From assembly GCA_023957125.1 (NCBI GenBank), contig JAMLHL010000011.1, forward strand, positions 1 to 64,000: a stretch of 64,000 bases of DNA, written 5' to 3'. Shown in pieces: positions 24,881 through 34,266 of the stretch. The notes below the pieces were generated by a model that had not been told where the DNA came from, did no database searches, and worked only from the letters and a program-made list of their open reading frames with translations. Position numbers and translations under genes: made by a program. Numbering within the stretch: the stretch's first letter is position 1; each line of letters begins with the position of its first letter. This stretch comes from Chitinophagaceae bacterium. GTDB lineage: Bacteria; Bacteroidota; Bacteroidia; Chitinophagales; Chitinophagaceae.

Positions 24881-25654
24881 CTATCTTCTGTCTCCCCTGC
24901 GATCTCCGCCTCTGCGGTCGCCTCCTCTTCTGTCGTCGCGTCCGCCTCTCCTGTCATCCCTTCTGCCATCGCCCATACCCCCTTCCAGCTTCCCGTCTAT
25001 AATATTAGGATTCAGGTCGCGCTTGGTCAGTACTTCGCCCTTACAGATCCATACCTTGATCCCGATTTTTCCATATACGGTGAGGGCGTGTACATTGGCA
25101 TAATCTATTTCCATACGAAAAGTATGCAAGGGTACGCGTCCCTGTTTAATCTCTTCCGTACGGGCAATTTCAGCTCCTCCCAAACGGCCGCTTACCTTTA
25201 CTTTAATGCCTTCAGCGCCCATCCGCAAAGCCGAGGCTATGGATAATTTAATCGCTCTTTTATAGTTAATACGGTTTTCAATCTGCCTTGCAATCGTATC
25301 TCCCACAATAGTGGCATCCAGTTCGGGACGACGAACCTGCAGAATATTGATCTGCACATCTTCCTTCCCGGTAAGTTTCTTCAATTCCTCTTTAATATGG
25401 TCCACTTCGCCGCCGCCTTTACCAATGATGATACCAGGCTTGGACGTGTGAATGGTTACGATCAGCTTGTTGAGCGTGCGTTCAATCACAATTTTAGAAA
25501 TACCGCCTTTATTGATACGGGCGTTGAGGTAGGTTCTGATCCGGTTGTCCTCAATCAGTTTTTGAGAAAAATCCTTCTTATTACCATACCAGTTACTTTC
25601 CCATCCGCGGATGATCCCTAACCTGTTGCCAATTGGATTTGCTTTTTGACCCAT
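24881..25654 (-). CDS. rpsC: 30S ribosomal protein S3 with Arg/Gly/Asp-rich tail
   Basis: 257 residues; part of the mRNA entry site with helicase function. [18 protein letters not shown], the KH domain loop [15 protein letters not shown], and [12 protein letters not shown] are standard. After the core it adds about 33 residues built only from D, R and G ([18 protein letters not shown]...), an RGG-like disordered tail that may bind RNA. Confidence 0.98.
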   Translation of the reverse strand: MGQKANPIGNRLGIIRGWESNWYGNKKDFSQKLIEDNRIRTYLNARINKGGISKIVIERTLNKLIVTIHTSKPGIIIGKGGGEVDHIKEELKKLTGKEDVQINILQVRRPELDATIVGDTIARQIENRINYKRAIKLSIASALRMGAEGIKVKVSGRLGGAEIARTEEIKQGRVPLHTFRMEIDYANVHALTVYGKIGIKVWICKGEVLTKRDLNPNIIDGKLEGGMGDGRRDDRRGGRDDRRGGDRRGGDRRGDRR

Positions 25655-25678
25655 GTTTATTTTTTGAAAATTTTCATT

Positions 25679-26020
25679 TTATTTCTGGTCCACGATCACG
25701 GTTACATGATTACTGCGCTTGCGCACGCGGTAAGCCCTTCCCTGCGGTGCAGGCAACATTCTTTTCAATACCCTGCCGCCATCCACAAAAATAGTTTTCA
25801 CCGTCAGGCTACTGTCTGCCGCACTTACCCCTTCATTTTTCTGTTCCCAGTTGCTCACCGCACTTCTCAGGAGTTTATAGAGAGGAGTGGAGGAATGCTG
25901 GGGATGATGCTCTAATATTGCCAAAGCCTTCTCTACATCCATACCTCGGATTACATCTGCCAGCAAACGCATTTTGCGGGGTGATGTAGGATAATTTTTG
26001 AGTTTAGCTACTGCTTCCAT
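25679..26020 (-). CDS. rplV: 50S ribosomal protein L22
   Basis: 113 residues; its beta-hairpin lines the exit tunnel. The core [17 protein letters not shown] and the hairpin [34 protein letters not shown] fit L22. Order rpsS-rplV-rpsC is conserved. Confidence 0.98.
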   Translation of the reverse strand: MEAVAKLKNYPTSPRKMRLLADVIRGMDVEKALAILEHHPQHSSTPLYKLLRSAVSNWEQKNEGVSAADSSLTVKTIFVDGGRVLKRMLPAPQGRAYRVRKRSNHVTVIVDQK

Positions 26021-26081
26021 TTTCGTTTATTTCTGGTTCAGATCCCATGCAACTTGTAACATGTAATCCGCAACTGTTTTA

Positions 26082-26354
26082 TTATGCAATTTTCTTGCTT
26101 GAATGTCCTTTAAAGTTCCGGGTGGGGGCAAATTCTCCCAATTTGTGGCCTACCATATACTCGGTTACATATACCGGTATGAATTTATTTCCATTATGTA
26201 CCGCAAACGTATTCCCTACAAAATCGGGGGTGATGGTAGAGCGACGGCTCCAGGTTTTGATCACCCCTTTTTTTGATTTCCCTTCATTCATCGCCAGCAC
26301 CTTGCTTTCGAGATGGGTGGCTACATAAGGACCTTTTTTTATTGAACGAGCCAT
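26082..26354 (-). CDS. rpsS: 30S ribosomal protein S19
   Basis: 90 residues; 30S head protein. [41 protein letters not shown] and [16 protein letters not shown] are diagnostic. Confidence 0.98.
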   Translation of the reverse strand: MARSIKKGPYVATHLESKVLAMNEGKSKKGVIKTWSRRSTITPDFVGNTFAVHNGNKFIPVYVTEYMVGHKLGEFAPTRNFKGHSSKKIA

Positions 26355-26377
26355 AATTAATTAGTTGATTTGAAAAT

Positions 26378-27214
26378 TTATTTAGCCAGTTTTTTACCGT
26401 TCTTACGCTGAATGATCAATTTATCCGAACCTTTCTGCTTGCGGGTTTTCAATCCTTTCGCGTACTTCCCGGTTCTTGACCGGGGATGTCCGCCGGAAGC
26501 CCTTCCTTCACCACCACCCATCGGGTGATCCACCGGGTTCATCGCCACCCCGCGAACCCGCGGACGGATTCCTTTCCAACGATTGACCCCTGCTTTACCG
26601 CTTCTCTCCAGCCCGTGGTCGCTGTTGCTTACCACTCCTACCGTTGCATAACAATTGATTAAAATTTTTCTCAATTCGCCGCTGGGCATCTTCAGTATCC
26701 CGTATTTCTCTTCCTTGTTGCTTAACTGCGCAGAGCCCCCGGCGCTGCGAACCAGTTTTCCACCCTGACCCGGCTGTAATTCTATATTATGAACATTGGT
26801 ACCGAGGGGCATGTTTTTCAGCTTCAGCGCATTCCCGATCTCCGGCGCCACGCTGTCGCCGCTTTCAATTACCATTCCCACCTGCAGTCCCTGAGGCGCT
26901 ATAATATATCTTTTTTCACCGTCGGCATAATGCAATAACGCAATAAAGGCGGTACGATTCGGATCATATTCAATAGAGGCTACCGTTGCACTTATGTTTT
27001 TCTTGTCCCTCTTAAAATCTATGATGCGGTACTTTTGTTTGTGACCGCCGCCTATATAACGCATTGAACGACGCCCCTGGAAATTGCGTCCGCCTGTTTT
27101 GGACTTGGCATGCACCAGGCTTTTTTCAGGCGTATCTGTCGTAATCTCAGCATACGCATTTCCTATTCTCCATCTGGATCCTGCCGTAACCGGTTTATAT
27201 TTCCTAACTGCCAT
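26378..27214 (-). CDS. rplB: 50S ribosomal protein L2
   Basis: 278 residues; needed for peptidyl-transferase centre assembly. [17 protein letters not shown], the RSAGGSAQL stretch and the C-terminal [22 protein letters not shown] loop that contacts the active site are intact. Confidence 0.98.
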   Translation of the reverse strand: MAVRKYKPVTAGSRWRIGNAYAEITTDTPEKSLVHAKSKTGGRNFQGRRSMRYIGGGHKQKYRIIDFKRDKKNISATVASIEYDPNRTAFIALLHYADGEKRYIIAPQGLQVGMVIESGDSVAPEIGNALKLKNMPLGTNVHNIELQPGQGGKLVRSAGGSAQLSNKEEKYGILKMPSGELRKILINCYATVGVVSNSDHGLERSGKAGVNRWKGIRPRVRGVAMNPVDHPMGGGEGRASGGHPRSRTGKYAKGLKTRKQKGSDKLIIQRKNGKKLAK

Positions 27215-27278
27215 AGTTATTTTTAATTTATAGCGAATTTTTCAGCTTCGCAGACTTTAATCAAATATGCTCTTTCAA

Positions 27279-27578
27279 TTATAATGAACTGTATATGTCA
27301 ATAGTATCTCCTTCCGCCACTGTTACGTACGCTTTTTTATAACCGGGCTTGCGTCCGGAAATAACACCCGCTTTGGTAAACCTCGATTTACTTTTGCTGG
27401 GCACCACCACGGTGTGTACATCTACTACATCCACGCCGTAAAAATCCTCCACCGCCTTTTTGATCTCTATCTTATTAGCTTTTTTGCCTACCCGGAAAGC
27501 ATAAATATTTTTCTTTTCCGAGAGGGCATTGCTCTTTTCGCTAATGACCGGCTTTATAAGTACATCTACAAGTTTCAT
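27279..27578 (-). CDS. rplW: 50S ribosomal protein L23
   Basis: 99 residues; docking site for trigger factor and SRP at the tunnel exit. VLIKPVISEKSNAL and the NKIEIKKAVEDFYGVDVVDVHTV segment are L23 signatures. Confidence 0.98.
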   Translation of the reverse strand: MKLVDVLIKPVISEKSNALSEKKNIYAFRVGKKANKIEIKKAVEDFYGVDVVDVHTVVVPSKSKSRFTKAGVISGRKPGYKKAYVTVAEGDTIDIYSSL

Positions 27579-27673
27579 TTATGGTAATTTGTTAATTTCA
27601 AAATTTATCCCGCTTCCGGCGGATGGAAAATTCATCTGTTCTATTGCTCTATCCCGGTTTTTAAAAATTGCTC

Positions 27674-28315
27674 TTAGGCCTCGGCCGTTGCTGCTTCCTC
27701 TTCAGAAAATATTTTAACGGCATTTTCTGTCAGCAACAATACATCGCTGTTCACAATATCGTATGTATTTATATCCGCCAATAACACACCCAATACGGTG
27801 GGCATATTACGGAAGCTCAACTGCACGTTCTCATTATAATCCGGCAACACAAACAAGGTTCTTTTCTTTTCCAGGCTAAGGCTCTTTATAAGACCTGCGG
27901 CTTCCCTGGTTTTGGGCGCCTCCAAAGAAAAGTCTTCCACCACCACAATCGCGTTTTCTTTTGCCTTATAAGACAATGCGGACATTTTAGCCAGGTCTTT
28001 CACCTTCCGGTTCAGCTTAATATCATAACTGTGGGGCTTGGGTCCGAAAATGGTACCTCCCCCTTTATATAAAGGGTTGCGGATATTACCTTTTCTTGAG
28101 CCCCCGGTACCTTTTTGACGGTGCAGCTTACGGCTGGCACCCTTCACTTCAGCGCGGGTTTTAACCTTATGCGTTCCCTGGCGCTGAGCTGCCAGGAATT
28201 GCTTTACAGCGAGATAGATGACGTGATCATTCGGTTCAATTCCAAATATTTCATCAGGCAATTCCGCTGTCCGTCCTGTTTTCTCACCTGCTTTATTTAA
28301 GATATCTACTTGCAT
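27674..28315 (-). CDS. rplD: 50S ribosomal protein L4
   Basis: 213 residues; its loop lines the exit tunnel and in enterics it represses the S10 operon. The loop RKLHRQKGTGGSRKGNIRNPLYKGGGTIFGPKPHSY is conserved. Order rplC-rplD-rplW is standard. Confidence 0.98.
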   Translation of the reverse strand: MQVDILNKAGEKTGRTAELPDEIFGIEPNDHVIYLAVKQFLAAQRQGTHKVKTRAEVKGASRKLHRQKGTGGSRKGNIRNPLYKGGGTIFGPKPHSYDIKLNRKVKDLAKMSALSYKAKENAIVVVEDFSLEAPKTREAAGLIKSLSLEKKRTLFVLPDYNENVQLSFRNMPTVLGVLLADINTYDIVNSDVLLLTENAVKIFSEEEAATAEA

Positions 28316-28366
28316 TGTATAAAATATTTTGCCGGTACACAGCTAAACCGCGTACCGGCAGTGACT

Positions 28367-28987
28367 TTACTTTTGAATGAGTACTATTGAACCGTTGTAT
28401 CCCGGGATGGCGCCGCCTACCAGCAGATAATTTTTATCGGGAAACATTTTCACCACTTTCAATCCTTTCACCTTTACCCGGTCTCCACCCATGCGGCCTG
28501 CCATGCGCATTCCTTTAAATACACGGGAGGCATCGGACGAATTACCAATGGAACCGGGCGCTCTCTGGCGGTCGTGCTGACCGTGCGATTGCTCTCCTAC
28601 CCCACGGAACCCGTGGCGCTTTACCACCCCCTGGAAACCTTTACCTTTGGAAGTACCGATCACATCTACTTTATCGCCCTCGGCAAAAATATCGAGGGTA
28701 ACGGCTTCTCCTATATTTTTTTCAACGGAAAAATCGCGGAATTCTTTCACAAATTGTTTGGCGGAAGTGTTGGCTTTGGCGTAATGACCAGCCTCAGCTT
28801 TGGTGGTGTGCTTGTCGGTTTTATCTTTAAAACCCAACTGAACGGAGTTATAGCCGTCGGTTTCCTTCGATTTGATCTGCGTTACCACGCAGGGACCCGC
28901 TTCAATGATAGTAACGGCAGTCTGTTTGCCGTCGGCCGGATTGAAGACACTGGTCATTCCAATTTTTTTACCAATAATACCTTTCAT
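28367..28987 (-). CDS. rplC: 50S ribosomal protein L3
   Basis: 206 residues; starts 50S assembly. [21 protein letters not shown] and the central [15 protein letters not shown]...[15 protein letters not shown] loop reaching the catalytic centre are present. The 317-base gap to rpsJ is unusually long. Confidence 0.98.
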   Translation of the reverse strand: MKGIIGKKIGMTSVFNPADGKQTAVTIIEAGPCVVTQIKSKETDGYNSVQLGFKDKTDKHTTKAEAGHYAKANTSAKQFVKEFRDFSVEKNIGEAVTLDIFAEGDKVDVIGTSKGKGFQGVVKRHGFRGVGEQSHGQHDRQRAPGSIGNSSDASRVFKGMRMAGRMGGDRVKVKGLKVVKMFPDKNYLLVGGAIPGYNGSIVLIQK

Positions 28988-29128
28988 CGTTTTGTTTTTT
29001 TACCCTTCAGGTTGAAGAGACAGACCGGGTATTTCTCCCTGTACTTCAATCTCCGTTTGCCGCTGACCTTTTCCCGTATTTTCCACTTGCGAAAGAGGAA
29101 GTACCAGCGGTAAACTAACCGCGAAGGG

Positions 29129-29272
29129 CTAGTTCATATTTAATTCTTCAGCGCCGGCAATCAAAGAATAATTTCCCCTGATCGTTTGCCCGGCATCCAG
29201 CGCTGCTTTCTCTCCCGGAGTTTCCGGAAGTCTGGCAGATGGAATATAGTAAGAACTAAGTCGTTTATTCAT
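29129..29272 (-). CDS. Possible 47-residue ORF between rpsJ and rplC
   Basis: ATG to TAG ORF (begins MNKRLSSYYIPSARLPETP, ends AEELNMN) in the same direction as the ribosomal cluster and starting 32 bases after the rpsJ stop. No family is recognised. Its stop is followed by a GCGGT/ACCGC hairpin (29109-29124). It may be a real small gene or chance; the rest of the 28988-29304 gap shows no clear gene. Confidence 0.3.
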   Translation of the reverse strand: MNKRLSSYYIPSARLPETPGEKAALDAGQTIRGNYSLIAGAEELNMN

Positions 29273-29304
29273 CGCCTGCCCCCTGGCAGGAAGCGATCAA
29301 AACC

Positions 29305-29610
29305 CTACGCTTTGATCTCAACATCCACACCACTGGGTAAATCCAGTTTACTCAGCGCATCTACGGTACGGGAAGAAGACGTGTAGATATCCAGCAAACG
29401 CTTGTGGGTCGAAAGCTGAAATTGCTCGCGGCTCTTCTTGTTTACATGAGGTGAACGCAACACCGTAAAGATCTTTTTGTGGGTAGGCAAAGGAATAGGC
29501 CCCGTTACCACCGCACCGGTACTGCGTACAGTTTTAACGATCTTTTCCGCCGATTTATCCACCAGGTTATGATCGTAACTCTGTAATTTAATTCTGATTC
29601 TTTGAGACAT
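29305..29610 (-). CDS. rpsJ: 30S ribosomal protein S10
   Basis: 101 residues; 30S head protein and NusE antitermination factor. [28 protein letters not shown] and [24 protein letters not shown] are diagnostic. The frame is open 11 codons further upstream, but Met at 29610 begins the conserved protein and suits the promoter position. First gene of the cluster here; fusA is not next to it. Confidence 0.98.
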   Translation of the reverse strand: MSQRIRIKLQSYDHNLVDKSAEKIVKTVRSTGAVVTGPIPLPTHKKIFTVLRSPHVNKKSREQFQLSTHKRLLDIYTSSSRTVDALSKLDLPSGVDVEIKA

Positions 29611-29640
29611 ACCGTTTTTTCCCTTTTGATTTTGGGAGTG

Positions 29641-29673
29641 CAAAGGTATAGTCCTTATTGTTTATTGCCAAAT
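29641..29673 (-). promoter_or_regulatory. Promoter of the S10-spc ribosomal cluster
   Basis: On the - strand TACCTTTG (29648-29641) matches the Bacteroidota -7 element TAnnTTTG, with TTTGG about 20 bases upstream (29668-29672) as the -33 element. Transcription would start about 25-30 bases before the rpsJ ATG. Confidence 0.8.
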
Positions 29674-29689
29674 AGTTGAGAGAGAAATT

Positions 29690-29966
29690 TTGAAAAATGT
29701 TTCGTTTTCCGGCTTTCATCCGTCAGGCGATGGGTTTCAGGGTACAGCTGAGGTTTGGAGTGTGGGGTTTTTAGTTGGGAGGCAGGGTCCAGGGTGCATA
29801 TCTTTGGTTGCAGGTCGCAGGGTGCACGTCTCAGGTCTCAGGTTGCAAGATCGCAGGATACAGGTTCTTAGGTTATGGGAAAAACCCCCAATTAAAAACT
29901 TCAAACTCCTAACTGAAAACAGTCGTCAGCTTGCGGCTGATAGCCCATCGCTGACAGCCATCAAGT
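29690..29966. repeat. Intergenic CAGGTT/TCAGGG-type simple repeats
   Basis: No gene supported. The region carries irregular 7-base units such as GGTTGCA, GGTCGCA, GGTGCAC and GGTCTCA (about 29800-29870), the same family as at 32690-32822 and 34120-34203. Confidence 0.5.
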
Positions 29967-30500
29967 TCAATGGGGCAGCTTATTTCTGATCCTCCCATAT
30001 ACCCAGGTGCCGGCAACGGCACTCAATAGAGCTACAATAATTACCGTGGCGCCGTTCCCTATCAGGGCATACAAAGGGCCGGGGCAGGCGCCGGTCATGG
30101 CCCATCCCAGTCCAAAAATCAATCCGCCGTAGATCTGTCCTTTATGAAATCTTTTATTCTCCAGGTGAATCTTCTCTTTTTCGATGGATCTGGCATTGTA
30201 TCTTTTTATGAGCCACACGCTGATCATCCCCACCACTATGGCGGAACCGATGATACCGTACATGTGAAAACTCTGTAGCTTAAACATCTCCTGTATCCTG
30301 AACCAGGATACCACTTCGGCTTTCACCAGCACCATCCCGAAAAATATCCCCAGGAGCGCATATTTGATATTGGAAACGAGGGGTTTATCTAATGTACTTT
30401 CATTTACGCACATCGCGTTTTCTGAACGCACCTCGTAATCCGTATTAACGGGCTCTTTATTAACGGCAGTGGGTTTGACCGGATTTTCTTTGACTAACAT
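29967..30500 (-). CDS. YeeE/YedE-type sulfur transport protein, second half (DUF6691-like)
   Basis: 177 residues with about four TM segments after a 45-residue cytosolic N-terminus. The motif GWAMTGACPGPLYALIGNG carries the conserved Cys of YeeE/YedE thiosulfate/sulfur-compound transporters. Together with the gene just upstream it makes the split two-gene form common in Bacteroidota. The extra N-terminal residues hold one more Cys (NAMCVNE). Confidence 0.9.
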   Translation of the reverse strand: MLVKENPVKPTAVNKEPVNTDYEVRSENAMCVNESTLDKPLVSNIKYALLGIFFGMVLVKAEVVSWFRIQEMFKLQSFHMYGIIGSAIVVGMISVWLIKRYNARSIEKEKIHLENKRFHKGQIYGGLIFGLGWAMTGACPGPLYALIGNGATVIIVALLSAVAGTWVYGRIRNKLPH

Positions 30501-30558
30501 GGGACGATTTGAGATTTGAAATTTAAGATTTGAGATTTGAGATTCATGATCGGGGATT

Positions 30559-31122
30559 TTACAACCGTAATATATAAGGCAGGATAAGCCAGGTCATTAC
30601 AAAACCTCCGATCATAAAACAACAGGTGGCTATCAGGGATGGCAGTTGCAGGTTACTGATCCCCATAATGGCATGGCCGCTGGTACATCCGCCTGCGTAG
30701 CGGGTACCAAAGCCCACCAGGAAGCCGCCCACCACGATCAATAAAAAGCCTCGCAGCGTAAACAGGGAGGTCCAGGAAAAAAGATCGGCAGGCGCTATTT
30801 TGCTGTAATCGGTAACGCCGTAGGCGGCCAATTCCTTTGAAAGCTCCGGATTAACCTGTACAGGCGCAGGATTGGAAAACCACAGGGCCACTATGACCCC
30901 GCCTACCAAAATGCCCGCCACGAAAAAGAGGTTCCAGGCTTCTTTTTTCCAATCGTACCGGAAATAGGGAGTTTTACCCGGGATGGTGATAGCACATATA
31001 TGTCGCATGGAAGAGGAAACACCGAAAGTTTTGTTGCCCAACAGCAGCAAAGCCGGTACGGTCAATCCGATCAGGGGGCCGGCAATATACCAGGGCCAGG
31101 GTTGTTTGAACCATTCAAGCAT
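30559..31122 (-). CDS. YeeE/YedE-type sulfur transport protein, first half
   Basis: About 187 residues, five TM segments. GTRYAGGCTSGHAIMGISNLQLPSL is the Cys motif of YeeE/YedE proteins that move thiosulfate-type sulfur into the cell. Start at Met 31122 (MLEWFKQPWPWY) is preferred; the frame is open 8 codons further. Paired with the DUF6691-like gene, 58 bases downstream. Confidence 0.9.
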   Translation of the reverse strand: MLEWFKQPWPWYIAGPLIGLTVPALLLLGNKTFGVSSSMRHICAITIPGKTPYFRYDWKKEAWNLFFVAGILVGGVIVALWFSNPAPVQVNPELSKELAAYGVTDYSKIAPADLFSWTSLFTLRGFLLIVVGGFLVGFGTRYAGGCTSGHAIMGISNLQLPSLIATCCFMIGGFVMTWLILPYILRL

Positions 31123-31296
31123 GTCTGAAAGTTTTAGAACCTGCAAGTTACAGAATTACCTGATTGAGGGGCATCAGAGGCTGCAGTCCCGATAATATGA
31201 TTTAGTGGATACACAACTCAGGTTAGATGTTCTCCAATCCTGCAAATGTTTCGGTAGCGCTTTTGTTAATCTATATAAAATTGCCGATAACCTTCT

Positions 31297-31806
31297 TTAT
31301 GTTTTCGCCAGTTCGTCATAATCATAACCGGCACGGGCCAGCGCCCGTTTGGCGGCACCCAACACAAAAGGTAACGCGTTATGAGGATGCACCGGCACTT
31401 CGGTAACCCCGGCCAGTTGATCCAGCAGTTGTTGGGTTTGGTCGTGTGTGAGCGACTCACAAATATCGTACATCCCTCCCGGCTCCTCTTCGGCTATATC
31501 ATGCAATTCCATGATATAGCGCAATACTTTTACCAGTTCGGGAGTGGGCGGAACGGTCATCAGCGCGGTCAGCGCACCATGATCCAGCCGGAGTTTTGCA
31601 GCCAGCGGGACCGGCACATTTCCATTGGCTTTCTGAGCCGCCGGGAACAATATTTTTTCTTCCATTTTAATATGCGTCAGCAGCCCCGTGCGAAACCGCT
31701 GATAGATCTCCATTATGATTTCATCCTGGTTGACCGTAGCCTGATCAAGGAGGTCTTCTATCCGGCGGTGATCATTGGTAAAAAACTGATATAGTAATTT
31801 GTTCAT
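31297..31806 (-). CDS. Hemerythrin-like (HHE) domain protein
   Basis: 169 residues. Di-iron ligands of the HHE fold are seen in FFTNDHRRIEDLL, HIKMEEKILFPAA, LRLDHGAL and LHDIAEEEPGGMYDICE. Likely senses or handles O2, NO or iron. Starts 4 bases after the cvfB-like stop, so probably co-transcribed with it. Confidence 0.9.
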   Translation of the reverse strand: MNKLLYQFFTNDHRRIEDLLDQATVNQDEIIMEIYQRFRTGLLTHIKMEEKILFPAAQKANGNVPVPLAAKLRLDHGALTALMTVPPTPELVKVLRYIMELHDIAEEEPGGMYDICESLTHDQTQQLLDQLAGVTEVPVHPHNALPFVLGAAKRALARAGYDYDELAKT

Positions 31807-31810
31807 AAAA

Positions 31811-32650
31811 TCAGGCGTCTGCTTCTGTTAATTGTATCCCGGTTTTCGTAAACCGGATCTTCCGTTGCTTAAATAAATTCCCCGTGGTCATCTTAAAGGT
31901 TTTTTTACTGATCCCGAAGAACCGGTAGATCTCATCCGGGTCTGACTTGTCGTTATAAGGCAGGTAACCATTGTTGTCATGAAGCAGTCTCAAAATGTTT
32001 TCAGCTTCACCCGGCACCTTTTCATAACCCGGCTTCCCTAATACCACATCTATCTTATTCTCCCCGGTGATCTTTTTTATAAAACCCTTTACCGGTTCAC
32101 CGGGCTCCAATGCCTTAAAAACCTCATTATAATGAAGCACGCCCGTATGTTTATTATTGATGATCACAAAATAGCCGATATCCGTGCGGCGGTACACCAC
32201 CAGGTCCACCTGATCCATTTCCTTAACGGTAAGTTTATCATTACTCAGAAAAGCATCTATTTTTTCCGTAGCTGCCACCCGGCCGGTTTGTTCATCCAGG
32301 TAAATTTTTACAAAATAGCTTTCCCCCTTATACATACGGGAACGCTGCTTCGATCTTGGAATAAAAATGTCTTTCGGCAACCCCCAATCCATAAAAGCGC
32401 CATGATCGGTAACGTCAACCACAGTCAGCATTACAATATCGCCGGCTATTCCCTTCGGCTGTTCGGTAGTGGCGATCAAACGGCTTTCAGAGTCGTGATA
32501 GATAAAAACCTTTATTTCATCGCCGGCTTTTGTACCTTCCGGGACATATCTTTTGGGTAATAAAATTCCATCCCGTCCATCGTCAAGATAGGCACCTATT
32601 TTCACCAAACGAGCTACCCTCAACAGATTATATACTCCAACCTCTATCAT
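31811..32650 (-). CDS. S1-domain RNA-binding protein, CvfB family
   Basis: 279 residues matching CvfB: tandem S1-like domains (GAYLDDGRDGILLPKRYVPEG; VVDVTDHGAFMDWGLPKDIFIP; VVYRRTDIGYFVIINNKHTGVLHYNEVF) and a C-terminal winged-helix region (DPDEIYRFFGISKKTFKMTTGNLFKQRKI). CvfB-type proteins bind RNA; their precise role outside staphylococci is unclear. Confidence 0.93.
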   Translation of the reverse strand: MIEVGVYNLLRVARLVKIGAYLDDGRDGILLPKRYVPEGTKAGDEIKVFIYHDSESRLIATTEQPKGIAGDIVMLTVVDVTDHGAFMDWGLPKDIFIPRSKQRSRMYKGESYFVKIYLDEQTGRVAATEKIDAFLSNDKLTVKEMDQVDLVVYRRTDIGYFVIINNKHTGVLHYNEVFKALEPGEPVKGFIKKITGENKIDVVLGKPGYEKVPGEAENILRLLHDNNGYLPYNDKSDPDEIYRFFGISKKTFKMTTGNLFKQRKIRFTKTGIQLTEADA

Positions 32651-32657
32651 AAAGGTG

Positions 32658-32665
32658 CAAAGATA
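32658..32665 (-). promoter_or_regulatory. -7 element of the CvfB-family gene
   Basis: TATCTTTG on the - strand fits TAnnTTTG. The ATG is only 7 bases beyond, so the 5' leader would be very short. Confidence 0.6.
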
Positions 32666-32689
32666 TTGCTTTCCGGGGAGGGTTGGAAG

Positions 32690-32822
32690 GCGGGGGCGGG
32701 TCTCAGGTGTGAGGTTACAGGTTACAGGTTTCAGGTTACAGGTTGCAGGTTACAGGTTTCAGGTTTCAGGTTTCAGGTGTGAGGTTTCAGGTTTCAGGTT
32801 TCAGGTGTGAGGTGTGAGGTTG
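32690..32822. repeat. Heptad simple-repeat tract (CAGGTTT/CAGGTGTGAGG)
   Basis: About 17 units of seven bases such as CAGGTTA, CAGGTTT and CAGGTGT-GAGGTTT run in tandem, followed by a complementary CCTCATACCCCATAC-type tract (32835-32870) that could pair with it. Confidence 0.8.
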
Positions 32823-32861
32823 ACACCCATACCTCATACCCCATACCTCATACCCCATTCC

Positions 32862-33395
32862 TCATTCCCCTCTTCTCCACAACAGGTTATAATTCCATCC
32901 CATGCTGATCGCAACGGGCATCATGTCTTGTTTTATTTCACCATTTTGGCGGAGATTGTTGTAGTCATTGAAAAAAGCAGCATTGCGAAGAGGTATCAGC
33001 AGGTTTACATTGATCTTGCTTTTCTTACTCCTCCCGAGTTTTATATCTATTCCCGCGCCTGCCGTCAGCCCGTTATATACGCCATAATCCTTCCCATCCA
33101 GGTAGGTAACCTGGATAACCGCGTTGTACCCATACATGGCGGTAAGCACGGGCGTTACCCTTTTTCCGGGTAATATATTAAAGATGACGCCTCCGTTGGC
33201 GCCCGCACCCGCAAGATTGTATCCCAGCCCGCCAAATATGCCGACGTGCTTTTCCGGCTGAAATTCAAGTTTGGCTCCAAAACCCCCGTGGTCAAAACCA
33301 ATGCCCGGGCCAATAAATAAAGACTGATCGTTTTGTGCGGTTGCACCAATGGCTGTAACAAATAACAACCAAAAGCTGAAAGCGTGTTTTTTCAT
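32862..33395 (-). CDS. Secreted or outer-membrane beta-barrel-like protein of unknown function
   Basis: 177 residues with a signal peptide (MKKHAFSFWLLFVTAIGATAQ) and alternating strands such as GFGAKLEFQPEKHVGIFGGLGYNLAGAGANGG, typical of small Bacteroidota outer-membrane barrels. No specific family is recognised. Its 3' end touches the repeat tract. The neighbour upstream is a similar protein. Confidence 0.8.
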   Translation of the reverse strand: MKKHAFSFWLLFVTAIGATAQNDQSLFIGPGIGFDHGGFGAKLEFQPEKHVGIFGGLGYNLAGAGANGGVIFNILPGKRVTPVLTAMYGYNAVIQVTYLDGKDYGVYNGLTAGAGIDIKLGRSKKSKINVNLLIPLRNAAFFNDYNNLRQNGEIKQDMMPVAISMGWNYNLLWRRGE

Positions 33396-33452
33396 GATCT
33401 GTATTTTAGGGTTAAAACAAGTTTATTTTATACGGTATCCTGAGATACTTTT

Positions 33453-34052
33453 TTAGAAATTAAACAGGGCCACAACGCCCATTGCTGAAATATGATCTTC
33501 TTTAAGCGATCTCATATAAGAAAGCCTGGCTTCAATATTTTTCTGACGTTTTCCAACCGCGAAACGAAGTCCGAGATTGCCGGCAGGACCAACAGACGAC
33601 TCGTTTACTTTGATATGCTCGCCCGTGACTGCATCGTAATCATTGAGCGCATACCGGCCGTATTGATAAGCCAACCCGCCGCCAATGAAAAAACCAAACC
33701 GTTTTTCCGTACGTTTAGAAGAGCCTGCGCCAACGTTCAGATTAACCATAGCGGGTATATTGATAACATAAGTGAAGTAACTTTCTACATCAAAGTCGGA
33801 TGATGAACTATAATCGGTATAGCCACCCGATCCAAAACCGGCACTCAAAGGAACGCCTGCTGACAGGGATAAATTGTCATTTTCAAAAAAATTGATCCGC
33901 GGGGCGTATGTAAGTACGGTAGGTGCGTCCGTTTCGATAAATGGGCTGAAATTAATAAACACTCCCGTACCCACACCATGCATGAATTTCTGAGAAAAGG
34001 AAGATTGTATAAGCAGGAAGAAGAGGGCTGTAAGGATAAGTCTGTTAATCAT
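33453..34052 (-). CDS. Outer-membrane beta-barrel protein of unknown function
   Basis: 199 residues, signal peptide MINRLILTALFFLLIQSSFSQ, then amphipathic strands (LSLSAGVPLSAGFGSGGYTDYSS, YVINIPAMVNLNVGAGSS, RFGFFIGGGLAYQYGRY, GPAGNLGLRFAVGKRQKNIEARLSYMRS). Ends with a Phe (ALFNF), as outer-membrane barrels usually do. Confidence 0.82.
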   Translation of the reverse strand: MINRLILTALFFLLIQSSFSQKFMHGVGTGVFINFSPFIETDAPTVLTYAPRINFFENDNLSLSAGVPLSAGFGSGGYTDYSSSSDFDVESYFTYVINIPAMVNLNVGAGSSKRTEKRFGFFIGGGLAYQYGRYALNDYDAVTGEHIKVNESSVGPAGNLGLRFAVGKRQKNIEARLSYMRSLKEDHISAMGVVALFNF

Positions 34053-34119
34053 AATGGTTAAGTTTTGAGTTGCAGGGTACAGGGGGCAAGTTAGGAGTTT
34101 TTAGTTTTTAGTTTGGAGT

Positions 34120-34203
34120 CCTGAGACCTGCACCCTGAGACCTGCACCCTGAGACCTGCACCCTGAGACCTGCACCCTGAGACCTGCACCCTGAGACCTG
34201 CTC
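34120..34203. repeat. Six tandem copies of a 14-bp unit
   Basis: CCTGAGACCTGCAC repeated six times without a gap (last copy ends CTC). The unit is two related heptads, and matches the complement of the GCAGGTCTCAGG text at 29800-29850. Just after it, at about 34217, lies a CTTCGACGAGCTCAGGGCGG element. Confidence 0.9.
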
Positions 34204-34266
34204 CCCCATTTCCTTCGACGAGCTCAGGGCGGCACCTTCCACTTCCATTCGTGGGGGCAGGTATTC

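Noticed and set aside
24402-25103. 233-codon + strand ORF
   Set aside because: It is antisense to rplP and rpsC; the proline/serine/arginine-rich text is a mirror of the S3 tail.
28574-29113. 179-codon + strand ORF
   Set aside because: Antisense of rplC and the gap; no recognisable protein.
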